A DNA stretch of 64,000 bases from Lachnospiraceae bacterium (GTDB lineage: Bacteria > Bacillota > Clostridia > Lachnospirales > Lachnospiraceae). Position 1 is the stretch's first letter. Each line of letters opens with the position of its first letter. The translations under genes were made by a program, and so were the position numbers. The stretch spans positions 434,001 through 498,000 of the forward strand of contig CABIXN010000002.1 in assembly GCA_902362715.1 (NCBI GenBank). The letters are read 5' to 3'. The notes beneath the pieces were generated by a model. That model was not told the origin of the DNA. It ran no database searches and worked only from the letters and a program-made list of their open reading frames with translations. Shown here one piece after another: positions 26,223 through 35,349 of the stretch.

Positions 26223-26993
26223 ATGAAAAACAAAATCTATATTGCCATAATCTGTGCTTTCAGCATTGTATTTGCCGTCAGTTCAGGTTTTCTCATCAAG
26301 CACTATTATGACTCTGCAAAGCAGGCGGAAATGTACGACAATCTGATTGAGGTTGTGGAGACCGAGCCTGAAGATACCCAAGAGCCGATGAACTACTCCA
26401 AAGAAAAGACCTTTATCCCAGAGTATCAGGAGCTTTATTTACAAAACAACGATATGGTCGGCTGGATAAAGATTGAGGACACAAAAATCAATTATCCCGT
26501 TATGCAGTCAAAGGACAACCCGAACTTCTATCTGAAGCACGGCTTTGATAAAGCGTACACCGACTACGGCTGTCCCTATGTTCAGGAAAACTGCGATATG
26601 GAGCTGCCAAGCGACAATATCATTATCTACGGTCATCATATGAACGATGGCTCGATGTTCGCCGGTCTTATGAAATTCAAGGACAAGAACTTTTGGGAAA
26701 AGCACAAAACGGTGTCCTTTGATACGTTGACTGACAGACAGACCTACGAAGTGATTGCCGTGTTCAAAACCGTAGTATATACGGACAGCCCCGACAGCTT
26801 CAAATACTATCATTTTATCAATGCGGAGACCGATGAGGATTTCACAGCCTATGTTGAGAAGTGCAAGGAACTGTCACTTTACGATACGGGTGTAACCGCT
26901 AAATACGGCGACAAGCTCCTGACCCTTTCCACCTGTGAGTATTCCCGGACAAACGGCAGACTTGTTGTAGTGGCAAAGCTCATTAACGAATAA
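26223..26993 (+). CDS. Class B sortase (256 aa)
   Basis: GAAAGGAAAC precedes ATG 26223. The N-terminal signal-anchor (IYIAIICAFSIVFAVSSGFLI) is followed by the sortase domain with catalytic His in YGHHMNDGSMF (about 137), Cys in TLSTCEY (about 238) and Arg in NGRLVVVAKL (about 246). The helix-rich insert before the Cys and the TLSTC motif mark class B. It is the obvious enzyme for anchoring the ICE adhesin that ends in TPKTG. Confidence 0.92.
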   Translation: MKNKIYIAIICAFSIVFAVSSGFLIKHYYDSAKQAEMYDNLIEVVETEPEDTQEPMNYSKEKTFIPEYQELYLQNNDMVGWIKIEDTKINYPVMQSKDNPNFYLKHGFDKAYTDYGCPYVQENCDMELPSDNIIIYGHHMNDGSMFAGLMKFKDKNFWEKHKTVSFDTLTDRQTYEVIAVFKTVVYTDSPDSFKYYHFINAETDEDFTAYVEKCKELSLYDTGVTAKYGDKLLTLSTCEYSRTNGRLVVVAKLINE

Positions 26994-27033
26994 CGCAACA
27001 GGTGGTTCAGCCTGCATAGGAAGGAGGGATTGT

Positions 27034-28743
27034 ATGGCTGATATTAAAACGAAAGACAATGCAAAAGGTACGATACGAACCATAGATAAGGCTGCCGTTG
27101 CAACCCAACGAATGAAGCAGGCGTATATCGCAACAAAAGAAAAGGCGGAGCGGTCGGTAAATGCCAACAGCAGCTCTGCCGAGGAATATGCTTCCGATAA
27201 ACTGGAAAGCGGCATTGACGAGGTGGTTCACGATGGTGCTTATGCGTTTGACAAAGCGGGACGAAAAGGACTTGAAACCACAAAAGAGAATATCCGCACT
27301 GCAAAAGACGGTATTCAGCGTTTTAAGCAACAGCGAGCCGAGCAGTTGTTGAGAAAACAGGCTTCGCAGAATACAAGCTCTGCAATTAAGACTGTCGATA
27401 AGGCTGAAAAGACCATTAAGCAGTCGGCTACTTCCTCCGGAAAGAAAACCATTAAGTTTGCCGGGAAAGAAGCAACGAAAACTGCACAGAAATCAGTTAA
27501 GACGGCTGAACAGACTGCAAAGACAGCGATAAAAACCAGTCAGCAAGCGGCAAAAGCGGCACAGAAAACAGCTCAGGCGACAGTTAAGGCTTCGCAGAAA
27601 GCGGCACAGGCGGCAAAAGCCACCGCCAAAGCAACAGCCGCTACGATTAAAGCCGCAGCCAAAGCCACCGTTGCCGCAGTCAAAGCAATCATAGCGGCGG
27701 TAAAAGGTATTATTGCCGCTATCGCTGCCGGCGGTTGGGTTGCGGTGGTTGTTATTATTGTTCTATGCCTTGTTGCTCTGATTGCGGGTTCAGTGTTTGG
27801 TATCTTCTTTTCAGGAGAGGATTCCGGCACGGGAATGTCAATGCAGACAGTCGTTCAGGAAATCAATCAGGAATATGATGACCGGTTGGAGCAGGAAAAG
27901 AACTCCGTAAGCTATGATGTCCTTGAAATGAGCGGCAGCCGAGCTGTGTGGAAAGAGGTTCTTGCGGTCTATTCTGTTAAAGTGAATACCGACCCCGACA
28001 ATCCGATGGAAGTTGCTACGGTTGATGAAACCAAGAAGCAGCTACTGTCGGATATTTTTTGGGAAATGAACGACATTTCTTCCCGAACGGAAACGAAAAC
28101 CCATACCGAAATCGAAGAAAGCGACGACGGACACGGCAATATCGTACAGACCGAAACCACAGTAACCGAAACATTTCTGTATATCACGGTAACGCACAAG
28201 ACTGTTGATGAAATGGCGGCTATGTATGGCTTTAATCAAGAGCAGAAAGATTATCTTGCCGAGCTATTGCAGGACGAAAACAATCAGCTATGGTCACAGG
28301 TGCTTTACGGTATCGGATACAGCGACGACCAAATCGTAACGGTTGCCTTGTCTCAGGTAGGTAATGTAGGCGGTCAGCCTTACTGGTCTTGGTACGGATT
28401 TGACTCCCGTGTAGAATGGTGTGCCTGCTTCGTTTCTTGGTGTGCCAACGAGTGCGGATATATCGACGCCGGTATTATCCCGAAGTATGCCGGTTGTGTA
28501 AACGGCGTACAATGGTTCAGAGACCGAGGACAATGGGCAGACGGTTCGTATGAGCCTTCGCCTGGTACAATCATCTTCTTTGATTGGGAGGGCGACGGTG
28601 TAACAGACCACACCGGTATTGTTCAGAAATGCGAGAACGGTACAGTCTATACCGTTGAGGGCAACTCAGGCGATACTTGCAGAACCAAAACATACCCGGT
28701 TGGAAGTTCTGTTATCTACGGATACGGTATTCCGGCATATTAA
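27034..28743 (+). CDS. Membrane-anchored CHAP-domain cell-wall hydrolase (569 aa), VirB1-like
   Basis: Opens the peptidoglycan locally for the transfer channel. Residues 1-230 are an extremely Ala/Lys/Thr/Gln-rich, probably coiled-coil region on the inside; one membrane helix follows (about 233-260, [21 protein letters not shown]); a spacer of about 150 residues leads to a C-terminal CHAP domain with Cys in [10 protein letters not shown] (about 462), His in [10 protein letters not shown] (about 526) and the EGNSGD motif. It is the last gene of the conjugation run. Confidence 0.88.
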   Translation: MADIKTKDNAKGTIRTIDKAAVATQRMKQAYIATKEKAERSVNANSSSAEEYASDKLESGIDEVVHDGAYAFDKAGRKGLETTKENIRTAKDGIQRFKQQRAEQLLRKQASQNTSSAIKTVDKAEKTIKQSATSSGKKTIKFAGKEATKTAQKSVKTAEQTAKTAIKTSQQAAKAAQKTAQATVKASQKAAQAAKATAKATAATIKAAAKATVAAVKAIIAAVKGIIAAIAAGGWVAVVVIIVLCLVALIAGSVFGIFFSGEDSGTGMSMQTVVQEINQEYDDRLEQEKNSVSYDVLEMSGSRAVWKEVLAVYSVKVNTDPDNPMEVATVDETKKQLLSDIFWEMNDISSRTETKTHTEIEESDDGHGNIVQTETTVTETFLYITVTHKTVDEMAAMYGFNQEQKDYLAELLQDENNQLWSQVLYGIGYSDDQIVTVALSQVGNVGGQPYWSWYGFDSRVEWCACFVSWCANECGYIDAGIIPKYAGCVNGVQWFRDRGQWADGSYEPSPGTIIFFDWEGDGVTDHTGIVQKCENGTVYTVEGNSGDTCRTKTYPVGSSVIYGYGIPAY

Positions 28744-28774
28744 AAAAAGATGGCTGCTCGTTCGAGTAGCCATC
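28742..28774 (-). terminator. Terminator for the reverse-strand SLOG gene pair
   Basis: GATGGCTGCTCG / CGAGTAGCCATC with one G-U pair; on the reverse strand it is followed by seven T residues (28748-28742). It also lies just after the CHAP gene, so it may slow transcription from both sides. Confidence 0.75.
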
Positions 28775-28781
28775 AAGTACA

Positions 28782-29240
28782 TTATTCAAAATCTGTTATT
28801 TCTCTATCTTTCAGATAGACATTGTGCGTGTGATAAGTAAAACACATCAACAAATCGCTGTCTCTATTATCTTTCGCTTCGAACACAGAAAAGTCATCGG
28901 ACAAGATAAAAATAAGTCCAAGCAGTTTCTTTATATATCCGTTATATGAAGCATAGTTCATATAGAGAGATGCGGTATATCCGTCATCGTCCTCTATCAA
29001 ATCTGCGTCAATTTCATAGGTTTCCGATAACTCACTGACTGCCCATATAAATTTATCTTTATTAGCTATACGCTTTTCATTGGGGACAGTCCTTCTGTTC
29101 TTCCGCATAAAATCAAGAAATTCTTCCGCTGTCATCGAGTTTTCGTTATCGTCATAATTCTCGTTTTTCATTTCTTCTTCAATTTGTTCAAGCGTAGGTC
29201 GGTCAAACCTATTGCTGAATATCACTCTTTCATTCCCCAT
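28782..29240 (-). CDS. Uncharacterised acidic protein paired with SLOG protein (152 aa)
   Basis: The gene starts inside the last bases of the SLOG gene (11-base overlap), so both are made from one transcript. The N-terminal part is very acidic and Asn-rich (RPTLEQIEEEMKNENYDDNENS), followed by a helical segment and a beta-rich C-terminal half (DGYTASLYMNYASYNGYIKKL). No family is recognised. Confidence 0.6.
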   Translation of the reverse strand: MGNERVIFSNRFDRPTLEQIEEEMKNENYDDNENSMTAEEFLDFMRKNRRTVPNEKRIANKDKFIWAVSELSETYEIDADLIEDDDGYTASLYMNYASYNGYIKKLLGLIFILSDDFSVFEAKDNRDSDLLMCFTYHTHNVYLKDREITDFE

Positions 29241-29682
29241 CCTCTTTTGCTCCTAAGTTGATTATTTGGAGTTTTTTCTTCTTGGCTCTCTCATAGGTCT
29301 TGGCAGCACCGCCCCAAGAATGAGTGACGAAACAGATTGCATAGCCGGAATTATCCACCATATATCTGTTCCTTGCGGGAATGGCTGATTTGAAATTGTA
29401 TTTTTCAAATCCGTCGGGATATATTATCGAATCGAAAAGCTCTTTATCATAAACATTGAAAGAGAGATAAGGAATAACGAGATAGTTATTGATGTGCGGA
29501 TACACCTTTTTGAGTTCATAGACACAGCGACCGCATAACCTGTCAAAGCCGCCTTGCCCTCCACTCAGAAAATCTGTCACGCCTTTTTCGATAAGCTCTC
29601 TTATTACATTTTTGAGCTTTTCTGCGGATAATCCAAAGCATTCATTATGACCTATAAAGGTAGCTGTTGTTTCCAAAGCCAT
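29230..29682 (-). CDS. SLOG-superfamily (YpsA/DprA-like) protein (150 aa)
   Basis: The Rossmann-like pattern of the SLOG superfamily is clear: TFIGHNECFG at the start, FLSGGQGGFDRLCGRCVYELKK as nucleotide-binding loop, then IPYLSFN, ARNRYMVDNSGYAICFVTHSWGGAAKT and the last strand KLQIINLG. SLOG domains bind nucleotides or nucleotide-derived ligands, and some act as sensors in defence systems. It is the first gene of a two-gene operon on the opposite strand to the transfer genes, with GGAGTG before its ATG. Confidence 0.8.
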   Translation of the reverse strand: MALETTATFIGHNECFGLSAEKLKNVIRELIEKGVTDFLSGGQGGFDRLCGRCVYELKKVYPHINNYLVIPYLSFNVYDKELFDSIIYPDGFEKYNFKSAIPARNRYMVDNSGYAICFVTHSWGGAAKTYERAKKKKLQIINLGAKEDGE

Positions 29683-29735
29683 TGTAAATCACTCCTGACA
29701 TAAGACAGTATAACACAAAATTCTTTGAAAATCAT

Positions 29736-29808
29736 CACTATTAGTTGTTTTATCTTCCGTAAGGTTGGTGTATATCGCTTTCAGCATAATCTATACTATT
29801 AGTTATAG
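29736..29808. promoter_or_regulatory. Operator-like repeats upstream of the XRE regulator
   Basis: CACTATTAGTTG at 29736 and the quasi-palindrome CTATACTATTAGTTATAG at 29791-29808 share the half-site CTATnACTA (one copy lacks a base). A related pair lies at 30268-30292 before the next gene. They are probable binding sites of the XRE protein encoded at 29833. Confidence 0.5.
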
Positions 29809-29832
29809 AAGTACACCGAAGGGGGTGATGTG

Positions 29833-30168
29833 ATGCAGCTTGATACAATCGGCAAGAATATAAGAAAGTATCGCCTTATGAAAAAGTTCCGTCAGGAGGA
29901 TTTAGCAGAGAAAGCCGGACTAACAACAAATTATATCGGTATGGTCGAGCGTGGAGAGAAAATTCCATCACTTGAAACCTTTATTAAGATACTAAACGCT
30001 TTGGAAGTATCATCGGATATGGTTCTTGCTGATGTTTTGGAAACAGGATATACCGTCAAGAACTCCATACTGAATGAAAAACTTGCCAAGCTTGCTCCTG
30101 AAGATAGAAGCAAGATATATGAGGTTATTGATACCCTATTAAAACACTCAAAGCAAATTGCACCATAA
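29833..30168 (+). CDS. XRE-family regulator (111 aa)
   Basis: AAGGGGGTG precedes ATG 29833; an earlier in-frame GTG at 29830 is less well spaced. The helix-turn-helix lies at residues about 7-60 (IGKNIRKYRLMKKFRQEDLA, GLTTNYIGMVERGEKIPSLE), followed by a C-terminal helical part. It probably controls itself and the neighbouring units through the CTATnACTA repeats. Confidence 0.85.
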   Translation: MQLDTIGKNIRKYRLMKKFRQEDLAEKAGLTTNYIGMVERGEKIPSLETFIKILNALEVSSDMVLADVLETGYTVKNSILNEKLAKLAPEDRSKIYEVIDTLLKHSKQIAP

Positions 30169-30174
30169 ATCACG

Positions 30175-30209
30175 AAAGTTCGCCTTAAAAAGCGAGCTTT
30201 CTTTTTTTT
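30175..30209 (+). terminator. Terminator after the XRE gene
   Basis: AAAGTTCGC / GCGAGCTTT with one mismatch, followed by a run of eight T residues. Confidence 0.75.
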
Positions 30210-30267
30210 GATGAGAAAAAATTTATACTTTCGACAAGTAATGCGGGACTTCGACAAATCAGTTGTG

Positions 30268-30292
30268 CTATAACTATAACCGTTAGTGATAG
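30268..30292. promoter_or_regulatory. Operator-like dyad before the Spo0A-C-like gene
   Basis: CTATAACTA and, inverted, CTATCACTAA are separated by six bases. They repeat the half-site seen upstream of the XRE gene, which suggests that both promoters are controlled by the same regulator. Confidence 0.5.
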
Positions 30293-30323
30293 ATACTCAC
30301 CATAAGACATAGGAGGAAATGTA

Positions 30324-30542
30324 TTGAAAAACATAATTAAGGAAGTTGCAAAAGCACATAAAATGAGTGAACAAGAAGTAAGAAATGAAATGAGAGTTGC
30401 TATCAGGGAGGCTATGAAAAACACAGACCCTACGGCACAGGCATTTTGGAAACAGATTGCCCCGGACGGAAAAGAACCTCCGGTGGAAAAGGTCATTGCT
30501 TCTATCTCCCTGATGGTTCAAGAGAATAAGCTATGTAGTTGA
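30324..30542 (+). CDS. Spo0A C-terminal-like small protein (72 aa)
   Basis: A TTG start preceded by TAGGAGGAAAT; no ATG is available. The sequence (IIKEVAKAHKMSEQEVRNEMRVAIREAM, then PPVEKVIASISLMVQ) resembles the stand-alone Spo0A C-terminal-like proteins often found in Clostridia ICEs. It has its own promoter region and terminator. A DNA-binding or regulatory role is likely from the family; the target is unknown. Confidence 0.6.
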   Translation: MKNIIKEVAKAHKMSEQEVRNEMRVAIREAMKNTDPTAQAFWKQIAPDGKEPPVEKVIASISLMVQENKLCS

Positions 30543-30564
30543 GGTGCAAACGCACCTCTTTTTT
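30541..30564 (+). terminator. Terminator of the Spo0A-C-like gene
   Basis: GAGGTGC-AAAC-GCACCTC followed by six T residues, starting on the last base of the coding region. Confidence 0.88.
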
Positions 30565-30711
30565 AATATAACGAATAGTTGGTATCGAGATTGTCTAAAA
30601 GCGAAAAAGTGCGAAATAGCAGTAATTATATTGAAAATGAGAGAAAAATATGCTATACTGATATAAGAGTAACTATATTCTTTTATAAGCCCGATGAAAG
30701 GAAGGACACAG

Positions 30712-30921
30712 ATGGCAGTTACATATAAGAAACTGTGGCATATTTTGCTGGACAGAGATATGAAAAAGAAAGATTTACAGGAAACCGCAGAACTTACAAA
30801 ATACACAATGCGTAAACTGGGCAATGATGAAGCCGTTACAACAGATACCCTTGCTAAAATATGCAGAGCTTTGAACTGTACTGTTGATGATATTATGGAA
30901 GTTTTACCCGAAGATAAGTGA
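30712..30921 (+). CDS. Cro-like XRE regulator (69 aa)
   Basis: ATG 30712 follows AAAGGAAGG. This is a minimal helix-turn-helix protein (YKKLWHILLDRDMKKKDLQE, LTKYTMRKLGNDEAV, TLAKICRALNCTVDDIMEVL). It lies 71 bases upstream of the helicase gene on the same strand and is probably the controller of that cargo operon, as C proteins or XRE proteins often are in restriction systems. Confidence 0.8.
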   Translation: MAVTYKKLWHILLDRDMKKKDLQETAELTKYTMRKLGNDEAVTTDTLAKICRALNCTVDDIMEVLPEDK

Positions 30922-30992
30922 TAAGTCCGTTTTATGGGACACCAAAAACTTTATAATTGATAATGGGTAGGAAGATGTAGGAGAATAATGCT

Positions 30993-33900
30993 ATGGAACT
31001 GATAAACAATACCACAAAAACACTAAAAGATGATTTGTCGGTAGAAATCAAAAAAGGCAGTAAACTGTCTATTGCGTCAGCTTGCTTTTCTATATATGCC
31101 TTTCAGGAGTTAAAGAAGCAACTTACCTCTATTGAAGAATTACGCTTTATTTTTACCTCTCCCACTTTTGTTGCCGAAAAAACAAAGAAGGAAAAAAGAG
31201 AGTTTTATATTCCTCGTCTGAACCGTGAACGCAGCCTGTACGGAACGGAGTTTGAAATTAAGCTCAGAAACGAAATGACACAAAAAGCAATAGCAAAAGA
31301 ATGTGCAGACTGGATTAAAGAGAAAGTAACCTTCAAATCAAATATAAGCGATAAGACTATTCAAGGACAATTGGTTGTTGATGACATTGGTTATACACCA
31401 ATCAATAATTTTACGACAGTTGAACTCGGTTGCGAAAAAGGTAATGTTATTAGCACAACAATCGTAAAAGACCAGTCGCTGGCTCAGACACTTATAAGAG
31501 ATTTCAATGAAATATGGAATGACAAAAAGGTTCTTCAGGAAGTGACCGATGAAGTAATAGAAAGCATTACCGCAGCATATAACGAAAATTCTCCTGATTT
31601 TATTTACTTTGTAACCCTGTATAACATTTTCAACGAATTTCTTGAAGATGTGTCCGAAGATGTACTTCCCAACGAAGCAACCGGTTTCAAGGACAGCAAG
31701 ATTTGGGGTATGTTGTATAACTTCCAAAAAGACGCAGCTCTCGCAATCATTAACAAACTTGAAAAATACAACGGTTGTATTCTTGCCGACAGCGTTGGTT
31801 TAGGTAAAACATTTACGGCTTTATCTGTAATCAAATATTATGAGAACAGGAATAAGTCTGTACTTGTGTTATGCCCGAAAAAGCTGGCAAACAACTGGAA
31901 TACATATAAAGACAACTATATTAACAACCCCATTGCGTCCGACCGCCTGCGTTATGATGTTCTGTATCATACAGACCTTAACAGGACAAGAGGCACTTCG
32001 AATGGTATAGATTTAAGCAGAATAAATTGGGGTAACTACGACCTTGTTGTAATTGATGAATCCCACAACTTTAGAAATGGCGGCAAATTGGTTGAAAACC
32101 CTGACGAGGACAGCAAAGACAACCGTTATGTAACTTTGATGAAAAAAGTTATACGAGCAGGTGTAAAAACAAAAGTCCTTATGCTTTCCGCTACTCCGGT
32201 AAACAACAAGTTTCTTGATTTGAAAAATCAGTTGGCTCTTGCCTATGAGGGGCATACTGATTTCATCGACGAGAAACTGAATACCAATCGTTCCATTGAC
32301 GACATATTCAAAAACGCTCAGAGAGCTTTCAATACTTGGAGCAAATGGGAGCCTTGTGACAGAACAACCGAAAACCTTCTGAAAATGCTTGACTTTGACT
32401 TTTTTGAAGTTTTGGACAGTGTAACGATTGCCCGTTCAAGGAAGCATATTCAAAAATATTATGACACAAGCGATGTAGGTACTTTCCCAACAAGACTGCC
32501 GCCTATTTCTTTGCGTCCGCACCTTACAGACCTCAAGGAAGCTATTAACTATAATGAGATTTTTGAGCAGCTTATGCTCCTTACTCTTACGATTTATACT
32601 CCGACACACTATATACTTCCGAGCAAGATGGAAAAATACGCAGAGCTTTACGGAGATAATAAAGTGAATGTCGGCTTTACACAGGCTAATCGTGAGCAAG
32701 GCATCCGCCGACTTACAGCAATAAATCTGATGAAGCGTATGGAAAGCTCAGTCTATTCCTTTAATCTCACATTGAAGCGTATTAAGGAATTGATTGAAAG
32801 CACCATAGATACTATCGACCGCTTTGACAAACATTCAAGTGTAAACCTTGATTTGACGGATATTTCAAATGTGGACGAGTTTGATGAAGAAGACCAGAAC
32901 ACTGACGACCTTTTCTCTCTCGGCAAAAAAGTAAAAATCGACCTTGCGGATATGGATTATGTATCGTGGAGAGAGAGCCTTGCAAAAGACGCAGAAGTTC
33001 TCGAACTGTTGACCCTTATGGTCGGCGATATAACTCCTGAACACGATTCAAAACTACAAGAGCTGTATCGTGTTATAGATGATAAAATAGCTCACCCAAT
33101 TAACGAGGGCAATAAGAAAATCATTATCTTTACCGCTTTCGCAGATACAGCAGGCTATCTGTATGACAATGTCAGCAAGTATGTGAAATCGAAATACGGA
33201 CTTAATTCCGCTATGGTTTCAGGCTCGGTGGACGGTCGCACAACCTGCCCTAAACTGCGTGGAGATTTGAATACAGTACTTACTTGCTTTTCTCCGATTT
33301 CAAAGGATAGAGATTTATTTGACAGTATTCCGAAAGAGGATATTGATATTTTGATTGCAACAGACTGTATTTCCGAAGGTCAGAATTTGCAGGACTGCGA
33401 TTTCCTTATCAATTACGATATACATTGGAATCCGGTTCGCATTATTCAGCGTTTCGGTCGAATTGACCGTATCGGTAGCAGAAACTCTGTAATTCAGCTT
33501 GTAAACTTCTGGCCTGATGTAACGCTTGACGATTACATCAATCTCAAAGCCAAAGTTGAAACGAGAATGAAAATCGTTGATATGACCGCAACCGGCGATG
33601 ACAATATTTTGAGCGACGAGGAAAAGACTGACCTCGAATACAGAAAAGCACAGCTCAAGAGATTGCAGGACGAAGTTGTGGATATTGAAGATATGACTAC
33701 GGGTATTTCTATTATGGACTTAGGACTTAATGAGTTCAGACTCGATTTACTCGAATACATAAAGAACCACCCCGATATTGAAAAAGCACCTTTTGGACTT
33801 AATGCTGTTGTTCCGGCAAATGAGGACGCACCGGCTGGCGTGATATTTGTTTTGAAAAACCGCTCTGACAGCGTGAATATTGACAATCAGAACAGACTCC

Positions 33901-34232
33901 ATCCGTTTTATATGGTGTATATAAGCGACGAGGGAGAAGTAATCTGTGACCACCTTTCGCCAAAACAAATGCTTGATAAAATGCGTTTTCTGTGTAAAGG
34001 AAAAACGCAGCCTATCCCGGAAGTTTATAAGCAATTCAATAAAGAAACTCGTGACGGAAAAGATATGTCAAAGTTCTCTCATCTTCTTGGAGAAGCGATT
34101 GCTTCTATTATTGAGGTCAAAGACGAAAGTGATATTGACAGTTTCTTGGGTGGTGGACAGGTTAGCTTTTTGACAAACGAGATTAAAGGCTTAGATGACT
34201 TTGAACTTATTTGCTTCTTAGTCGTAAGATGA
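30993..34232 (+). CDS. SNF2-type helicase with PLD-like N-terminus (1,079 aa), defence-associated
   Basis: GTAGGAGAATAATG precedes the ATG. The first about 230 residues look like the PLD-like region seen in a class of helicases that accompany restriction-modification genes. The helicase has Walker A ADSVGLGKT (about 265-273), VIDESHNFRNGG (about 352), SATPVNNKFLDL (about 398) and a C-terminal lobe with RFGRIDRIGS (about 820). Such a helicase followed by a DUF4391 gene and then Mod and Res genes is a layout I know from Clostridia type III-like systems. Here Mod is truncated and Res is absent, so the system is probably incomplete or reworked. Confidence 0.85.
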   Translation: MELINNTTKTLKDDLSVEIKKGSKLSIASACFSIYAFQELKKQLTSIEELRFIFTSPTFVAEKTKKEKREFYIPRLNRERSLYGTEFEIKLRNEMTQKAIAKECADWIKEKVTFKSNISDKTIQGQLVVDDIGYTPINNFTTVELGCEKGNVISTTIVKDQSLAQTLIRDFNEIWNDKKVLQEVTDEVIESITAAYNENSPDFIYFVTLYNIFNEFLEDVSEDVLPNEATGFKDSKIWGMLYNFQKDAALAIINKLEKYNGCILADSVGLGKTFTALSVIKYYENRNKSVLVLCPKKLANNWNTYKDNYINNPIASDRLRYDVLYHTDLNRTRGTSNGIDLSRINWGNYDLVVIDESHNFRNGGKLVENPDEDSKDNRYVTLMKKVIRAGVKTKVLMLSATPVNNKFLDLKNQLALAYEGHTDFIDEKLNTNRSIDDIFKNAQRAFNTWSKWEPCDRTTENLLKMLDFDFFEVLDSVTIARSRKHIQKYYDTSDVGTFPTRLPPISLRPHLTDLKEAINYNEIFEQLMLLTLTIYTPTHYILPSKMEKYAELYGDNKVNVGFTQANREQGIRRLTAINLMKRMESSVYSFNLTLKRIKELIESTIDTIDRFDKHSSVNLDLTDISNVDEFDEEDQNTDDLFSLGKKVKIDLADMDYVSWRESLAKDAEVLELLTLMVGDITPEHDSKLQELYRVIDDKIAHPINEGNKKIIIFTAFADTAGYLYDNVSKYVKSKYGLNSAMVSGSVDGRTTCPKLRGDLNTVLTCFSPISKDRDLFDSIPKEDIDILIATDCISEGQNLQDCDFLINYDIHWNPVRIIQRFGRIDRIGSRNSVIQLVNFWPDVTLDDYINLKAKVETRMKIVDMTATGDDNILSDEEKTDLEYRKAQLKRLQDEVVDIEDMTTGISIMDLGLNEFRLDLLEYIKNHPDIEKAPFGLNAVVPANEDAPAGVIFVLKNRSDSVNIDNQNRLHPFYMVYISDEGEVICDHLSPKQMLDKMRFLCKGKTQPIPEVYKQFNKETRDGKDMSKFSHLLGEAIASIIEVKDESDIDSFLGGGQVSFLTNEIKGLDDFELICFLVVR

Positions 34233-34242
34233 GGTGATTACA

Positions 34243-35349
34243 ATGCTCGGTTTACCGAAAGCAACGGAAATGAGCAAACAGCTTCCAAAGAAAGCTATAT
34301 ATGCAAAGTTTCAAATGAATACGGCTGCAAAGGAAAAAATCGACGCCGATATTTCGAGAATTACTATCGTCAATGAGATAGCACCGAATAAGGTGAATAT
34401 TCCTGCTGGAGATGAAGTTAAAAACTTCTTTGTCTTGCTCGTTTCTCTTAAAAGAAAAGAGTTTGATGAAAAAACGATTGCAACGCTGTCAAAGCTTATT
34501 CCTCAGAACATTCTGTTTGTGTTGGAGTGTGGCAGCGAAAGCAAACTTGCGATTTATCACACAAAAATAATGCAGACAGACTGGAAACCAACCGAGGAAC
34601 AAAGAATAGAGCTTCAAGGCTTAAATCTTGATAAGGTGTGGGAAAATGTCGTAGTTGCTGTCGGCAGTGTTGATATAGAGCAAGGCAATACGCTTGATGA
34701 GCAGATAGAGGTAAACGAAAAAAGACAGAAGCTCGAAAAGGAAATTGCAAAATTTGAAAAACAGGCACGAGCCGAGAAACAACCAAAAAAGAAATTTGAG
34801 CTTGCCGGTAAAGTGAAAAAACTAAAAAGAGAACTTGATATGTTAAGCTCTCCTTCAAAGGCTATGGTTGCAGCAATGATTGGAAACGAAACAACAGAAA
34901 CGGAAGCTCAGTCTGTAAATACTGTTAAAGCTATATCCATTTTGCCTGAATATGCGGCAGATATTTTCGATGGCTTAAAAACGATTGAATGGCGGTCTTG
35001 GAAAACAGATTATCGTGGTGACTTATTGATTTGTGCAAGCTCCCGGAAACTAAAAGGCTGTATCAGCGGCTATGCACTCTGTATGGTGGAGCTTTTTGAT
35101 GTTGTACCTTTTACAAGAAAGCATTTGAACAGTGCTTTGATGGACAGTGTGCCTGAACCGGCAGGCTATGCGTGGCTACTCAAAAATGTGAGATTGATAA
35201 AACCGTTTCCATACAAAGGGAAATTGCATTTGTATGATGTTGACGCTTCTTTGGTAGAGGTTCTCTCTCCGATTCACACAAAAGAAGCAGACATAGAATT
35301 TGAACAATACTACAAGCAGCTTTATATAGAAGCTGGTGCTGAATTTTGA
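34243..35349 (+). CDS. DUF4391-ASCH fusion protein (368 aa)
   Basis: ATG 34243 is favoured by GAGGTG at 34231-34236. Residues 1-210 fit DUF4391 (GLPKATEMSKQLPKKAIYAK, DADISRITIVNEIAP, FVLECGSESKLAIYHTKI, a coiled coil ending KLKRELDML). From about 228 a second domain fits the ASCH/PUA-like fold (AISILPEYAADIFDGLKTIE, then YRGDLLICASS, YALCMVELFDVVPFT, WLLKNVRLIKPFPYKGK). DUF4391 proteins as I know them end near the coiled coil, so the ASCH extension is unusual. PUA-like domains of this kind read RNA or modified bases, so it may add base-modification sensing to the helicase system. Confidence 0.75.
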   Translation: MLGLPKATEMSKQLPKKAIYAKFQMNTAAKEKIDADISRITIVNEIAPNKVNIPAGDEVKNFFVLLVSLKRKEFDEKTIATLSKLIPQNILFVLECGSESKLAIYHTKIMQTDWKPTEEQRIELQGLNLDKVWENVVVAVGSVDIEQGNTLDEQIEVNEKRQKLEKEIAKFEKQARAEKQPKKKFELAGKVKKLKRELDMLSSPSKAMVAAMIGNETTETEAQSVNTVKAISILPEYAADIFDGLKTIEWRSWKTDYRGDLLICASSRKLKGCISGYALCMVELFDVVPFTRKHLNSALMDSVPEPAGYAWLLKNVRLIKPFPYKGKLHLYDVDASLVEVLSPIHTKEADIEFEQYYKQLYIEAGAEF

